A stretch of DNA of 33,341 nucleotides. It comes from Lentisphaeria bacterium. GTDB taxonomy: Bacteria > Verrucomicrobiota > Lentisphaeria > Victivallales > UBA1829. The DNA lies in assembly GCA_017524965.1 (NCBI GenBank), contig JAFXUM010000192.1:1-33341 (forward strand). Reading direction: 5' to 3'. A program made the position numbers and the translations under genes. Shown piece after piece: positions 31,026-33,341 of the stretch. The first letter of the stretch is position 1; each line of letters begins with the position of its first letter. The notes below the pieces were generated by a model. It saw only the letters and a list, made by a program, of their open reading frames with translations, was not told where the DNA came from and made no database searches.

Positions 31026-31054
31026 AATATACCCGGTTTTCCGGGGAATTGCAA
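31026..31054 (-). promoter_or_regulatory. Promoter of the DUF1805 gene, with inverted repeat in the spacer
   Basis: Minus-strand TTGCAA (31049-31054), a 17-nt spacer and TATATT (31026-31031). Within the spacer CCCGG and CCGGG face each other across four bases. The 331-bp divergent region 30984-31314 contains this and the kinase promoter; I see no gene in it. Confidence 0.65.
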
Positions 31055-31250
31055 GCCGGATCCGGCAAAAAAGCGACCATTCCGGTCAAGTCTTTCCTCA
31101 CTAAACCCAAAACGATCCCGCCCCTGCCGTCACATCCGGCGCCGTGCCGGACAAAACGCCCCCTGCCCCGATCCCGCCCGTCCGTCGCCTTTTCCAGATG
31201 GCGATCCCGTATCTTTCGGCATCTTTCCGGCGCACATTCCGGAATCCCGT

Positions 31251-31279
31251 TTGAAAACCGTCCGCACAGGTGCTATATT
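31251..31279 (+). promoter_or_regulatory. Promoter of the Ser/Thr kinase gene
   Basis: TTGAAA (31251-31256), a 17-nt spacer and TATATT (31274-31279), 35 nt upstream of the start codon. Confidence 0.72.
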
Positions 31280-31314
31280 ATTTGGTTCAGCTTTTTATAT
31301 GAGGATTTTCCCCC

Positions 31315-33341
31315 ATGCTCCGTTTCGCCTGCCCCTTCTGCCATTTCCAGATCTCCGTCGAAGAGTCCGACGCCGGAGGCCGCATCGTGTGCCCGGCGTG
31401 CGCCAAGACGGTCGCGATCCCGGCCACGCGGTTCGACAACGGCTGCATCATCGGCGACTTCGTCATTCAGAGCCGGATCGGGGCGGGTTCCGCCGGGACC
31501 GTGTTCCTGGCGCAGCAGATCTCGCTGGAACGCGAGGTCGCGCTGAAGGTGCTGTCCCACAAGAACATGACCGAAAAGGGCGTGGCGACGTTCCTGAACG
31601 AAGCCCGCGCGGCCGCCAAGCTCAGCCACGTCAACCTCGTGCAGTCCTACGCGGTCGGCGAGGACGACGGCTACAGCTACATGGCGATGACCTACATCAA
31701 GGGCGAGACGCTGAAATCCCGCCTGAAACGCGAGAAGCGCATCCCGATCGACGAGGCGCTGCACATCGTCCAGCAGATCGCCGAGGCGCTGTGCTACGCC
31801 TGGAACGAAAGCCGTCTGATCCACCGCGACGTGAAGCCGGACAACATCATGCTCACCGACGACGGCATCGCCAAGCTCACCGACCTCGGCCTCGCCATGA
31901 ACCAGAAGGACTGGTCCGAGGACATGGACATCTCCGGCAGCCCGTCCTACATGAGCCCGGAGCAGTTCGCCGGCGAGCCGCTCGACACGCGCAGCGACAT
32001 CTACAGCCTCGGCGTGACGCTCTACCAGATGATCACCGGCTCCCTGCCGTTCCGCGCCATCTCCATCAGCACGCTCGCCAACCAGCATTTCAACCAGAAG
32101 CCCGAGCCGCCGGAACACTTCGTGCCCGGTCTGCCGTCGACCGTGTCCGCCCTCATCAAAAAGATGATGGCGAAGAAGCCCTCGAAACGCTTTGCCGACA
32201 TGGAGGAGCTGCTCGACGCCATCTGGCGTCTGCGCCAGATCACCGCGCCGAGCCGCAGCCTCGTGCCGGACGTCCACACGATCTCCATCCGCCGCCTGAA
32301 CTACGAGATCCAGACGGAATACATGAACAACAAGCGCAAGCAGGAGCGCATCCAGCGGAAACAGCGCGCCGAGGCGAAAAAGCCGTGGTTCACCCGCGTG
32401 ATGCTGATCCTGCTCCCGCTCGTCCTGCTCGGCATCCTCGGATTCCAGCTTTTCTCTGACTTCCGGCGGCATTCCCTCGAACGCTCCATGTTCGCGAACG
32501 TCGACGCGTTCGAACGCCTCGCCGCCAACCCGGAGATCCCCGTGGAACGCCTGAACGCCGAAGCCGCCGCGCTGGTCGCCGAGTTCACGGAGAATGACGC
32601 CGTCCGCAGCGACCGCATCGGCCGCTACGTGCTCTCCCACATCAACTATCTGCTGAGCCAGCGTACGGACAGGGAAACGCCCGCCGACGGAGGCGCGACC
32701 GCGTCCGCCGAGACCGCGACCGTGCTGGAGAATCAGATCAGCCTGCTGAACGACGAGATCGCAAACCTGAAGACCAAGGTCATCCCGCGTCTCAAGGAGG
32801 AGACCGACGCCGCGCTCAGGGACGGCGAAGTCTACCACTCCGACCTCATTTCCGCGCAGCACGACCTCGTGAAAAGCAGGGCGGACTTCAACGCCCTGAG
32901 CAAGACCCGCGAGGAAGAGCTCGCCGCCTCCGACGAACAGAAGCTCAACACCCTGCGCCAGCGCCTCCATCAGCTCGTCATCACGCAGCGGTTCTCCCTC
33001 GCCCGCCAGATGCTCACGACCGAACTGCTCCGTTCGCCGCGCCTCGAGGAATGGTGCACGGAGATGATGCGCAGGATCAATTTCCTGGACCGCGTCTACG
33101 CCGTGTTCTCCGGCGACGACGTCGACCTGGAGAAGATCACGCAGGAGGAGGCGAAGGCCGCCTACATCGAGCTCTACGGCGACGACGGACGGACCGCCGA
33201 GACCATCCTCTGCGCGTTCGAGACCCTGCGCGGAGACTACGACAAGGCCGCCCAGCTGAGGCCGGAGGACCCCGAGATCCAGGCCACCGCGAACGCCGTC
33301 GCGGAGGAACTCGTCTCCGCCGCCCGGACCCTCCACGCGAT
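31315..33341 (+). CDS. Zinc-ribbon Ser/Thr protein kinase, membrane anchored, C-terminus cut by window edge
   Basis: At least 675 residues of a Hanks-type kinase. A small CPFC...CPAC zinc ribbon is at residues 6-29. The kinase domain spans about 46-305, with glycine loop IGAGSAGTV at 55-63, the VALK lysine at 78, catalytic HRDVKPDN at 170-177 (Asp172), DLG at 190-192 in place of DFG, activation segment SPSYMSPEQ, and RSDIYSLGVTLYQ. All catalytic residues are present. One transmembrane helix lies near 361-380. After it comes a largely helical extracytoplasmic or periplasmic region with a probable coiled coil around 455-500. Such kinases with N-terminal zinc ribbons are common in PVC bacteria. 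The ATG at 31315 follows AGGAT eight bases upstream. Signal sensed and targets are unknown. Confidence 0.93.
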   Translation, partial: MLRFACPFCHFQISVEESDAGGRIVCPACAKTVAIPATRFDNGCIIGDFVIQSRIGAGSAGTVFLAQQISLEREVALKVLSHKNMTEKGVATFLNEARAAAKLSHVNLVQSYAVGEDDGYSYMAMTYIKGETLKSRLKREKRIPIDEALHIVQQIAEALCYAWNESRLIHRDVKPDNIMLTDDGIAKLTDLGLAMNQKDWSEDMDISGSPSYMSPEQFAGEPLDTRSDIYSLGVTLYQMITGSLPFRAISISTLANQHFNQKPEPPEHFVPGLPSTVSALIKKMMAKKPSKRFADMEELLDAIWRLRQITAPSRSLVPDVHTISIRRLNYEIQTEYMNNKRKQERIQRKQRAEAKKPWFTRVMLILLPLVLLGILGFQLFSDFRRHSLERSMFANVDAFERLAANPEIPVERLNAEAAALVAEFTENDAVRSDRIGRYVLSHINYLLSQRTDRETPADGGATASAETATVLENQISLLNDEIANLKTKVIPRLKEETDAALRDGEVYHSDLISAQHDLVKSRADFNALSKTREEELAASDEQKLNTLRQRLHQLVITQRFSLARQMLTTELLRSPRLEEWCTEMMRRINFLDRVYAVFSGDDVDLEKITQEEAKAAYIELYGDDGRTAETILCAFETLRGDYDKAAQLRPEDPEIQATANAVAEELVSAARTLHA

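Overview
The window is GC-rich (roughly 60 %) bacterial chromosome with dense, SD-led genes. The gene content (GTP-type PEP carboxykinase, oligopeptidase F, an XPB-type helicase, zinc-ribbon Ser/Thr kinase, a Sel1-repeat protein with a DSDG-type segment) suggests a member of the PVC superphylum, perhaps Lentisphaerota/Verrucomicrobiota. This is an inference from gene style; no 16S or other phylogenetic marker search was possible. Both ends cut genes: oligoendopeptidase F on the left and a protein kinase on the right.

Layout. 1-3782 (minus): pepF and GTP-PEPCK. 4135-5463 (plus): phosphomannomutase/phosphoglucomutase with a strong intrinsic terminator. 5590-9623 (minus): tyrS, then a translationally coupled XPB-like helicase and a DUF790/Bax1-like nuclease. 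9709-17833 (minus): a methionine/B12 block, metH, then a fused homocysteine methyltransferase-MetF, then an overlapping btuF-btuC-btuD-type importer. 17984-18595 (minus): a putative lipoprotein. 18776-23810 (plus): three tandem paralogues of a U32/PrtC-like cysteine-rich family plus the stump of a fourth, behind a promoter whose spacer is a perfect palindrome, followed by a family-2 glycosyltransferase broken by an in-frame stop. 23888-25411 (minus): a YbdG-like mechanosensitive channel. 25773-26384 (plus): rpsD. 26467-28563 (minus): a low-GC Sel1-repeat protein. 28564-29814: about 1.25 kb without a convincing gene, holding a rod-shaped RNA candidate (6S-like), a 127-bp direct repeat packed with hairpins, and a second structured leader or small RNA ending in a strong terminator. 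29815-33341: small membrane protein, tRNA-Ser(CGA), DUF1805 protein, and the Ser/Thr kinase.

How genes work together. The metH/metF/btu block couples one-carbon reduction, methionine synthesis and acquisition of the B12 cofactor. XPB plus Bax1 resembles the archaeal helicase-nuclease repair pair. The U32-like array is the part least explained by known pathways and is the best candidate for an undescribed system. Most promoters in the window follow one pattern: TTGNNN, 17 nt, TATATT.
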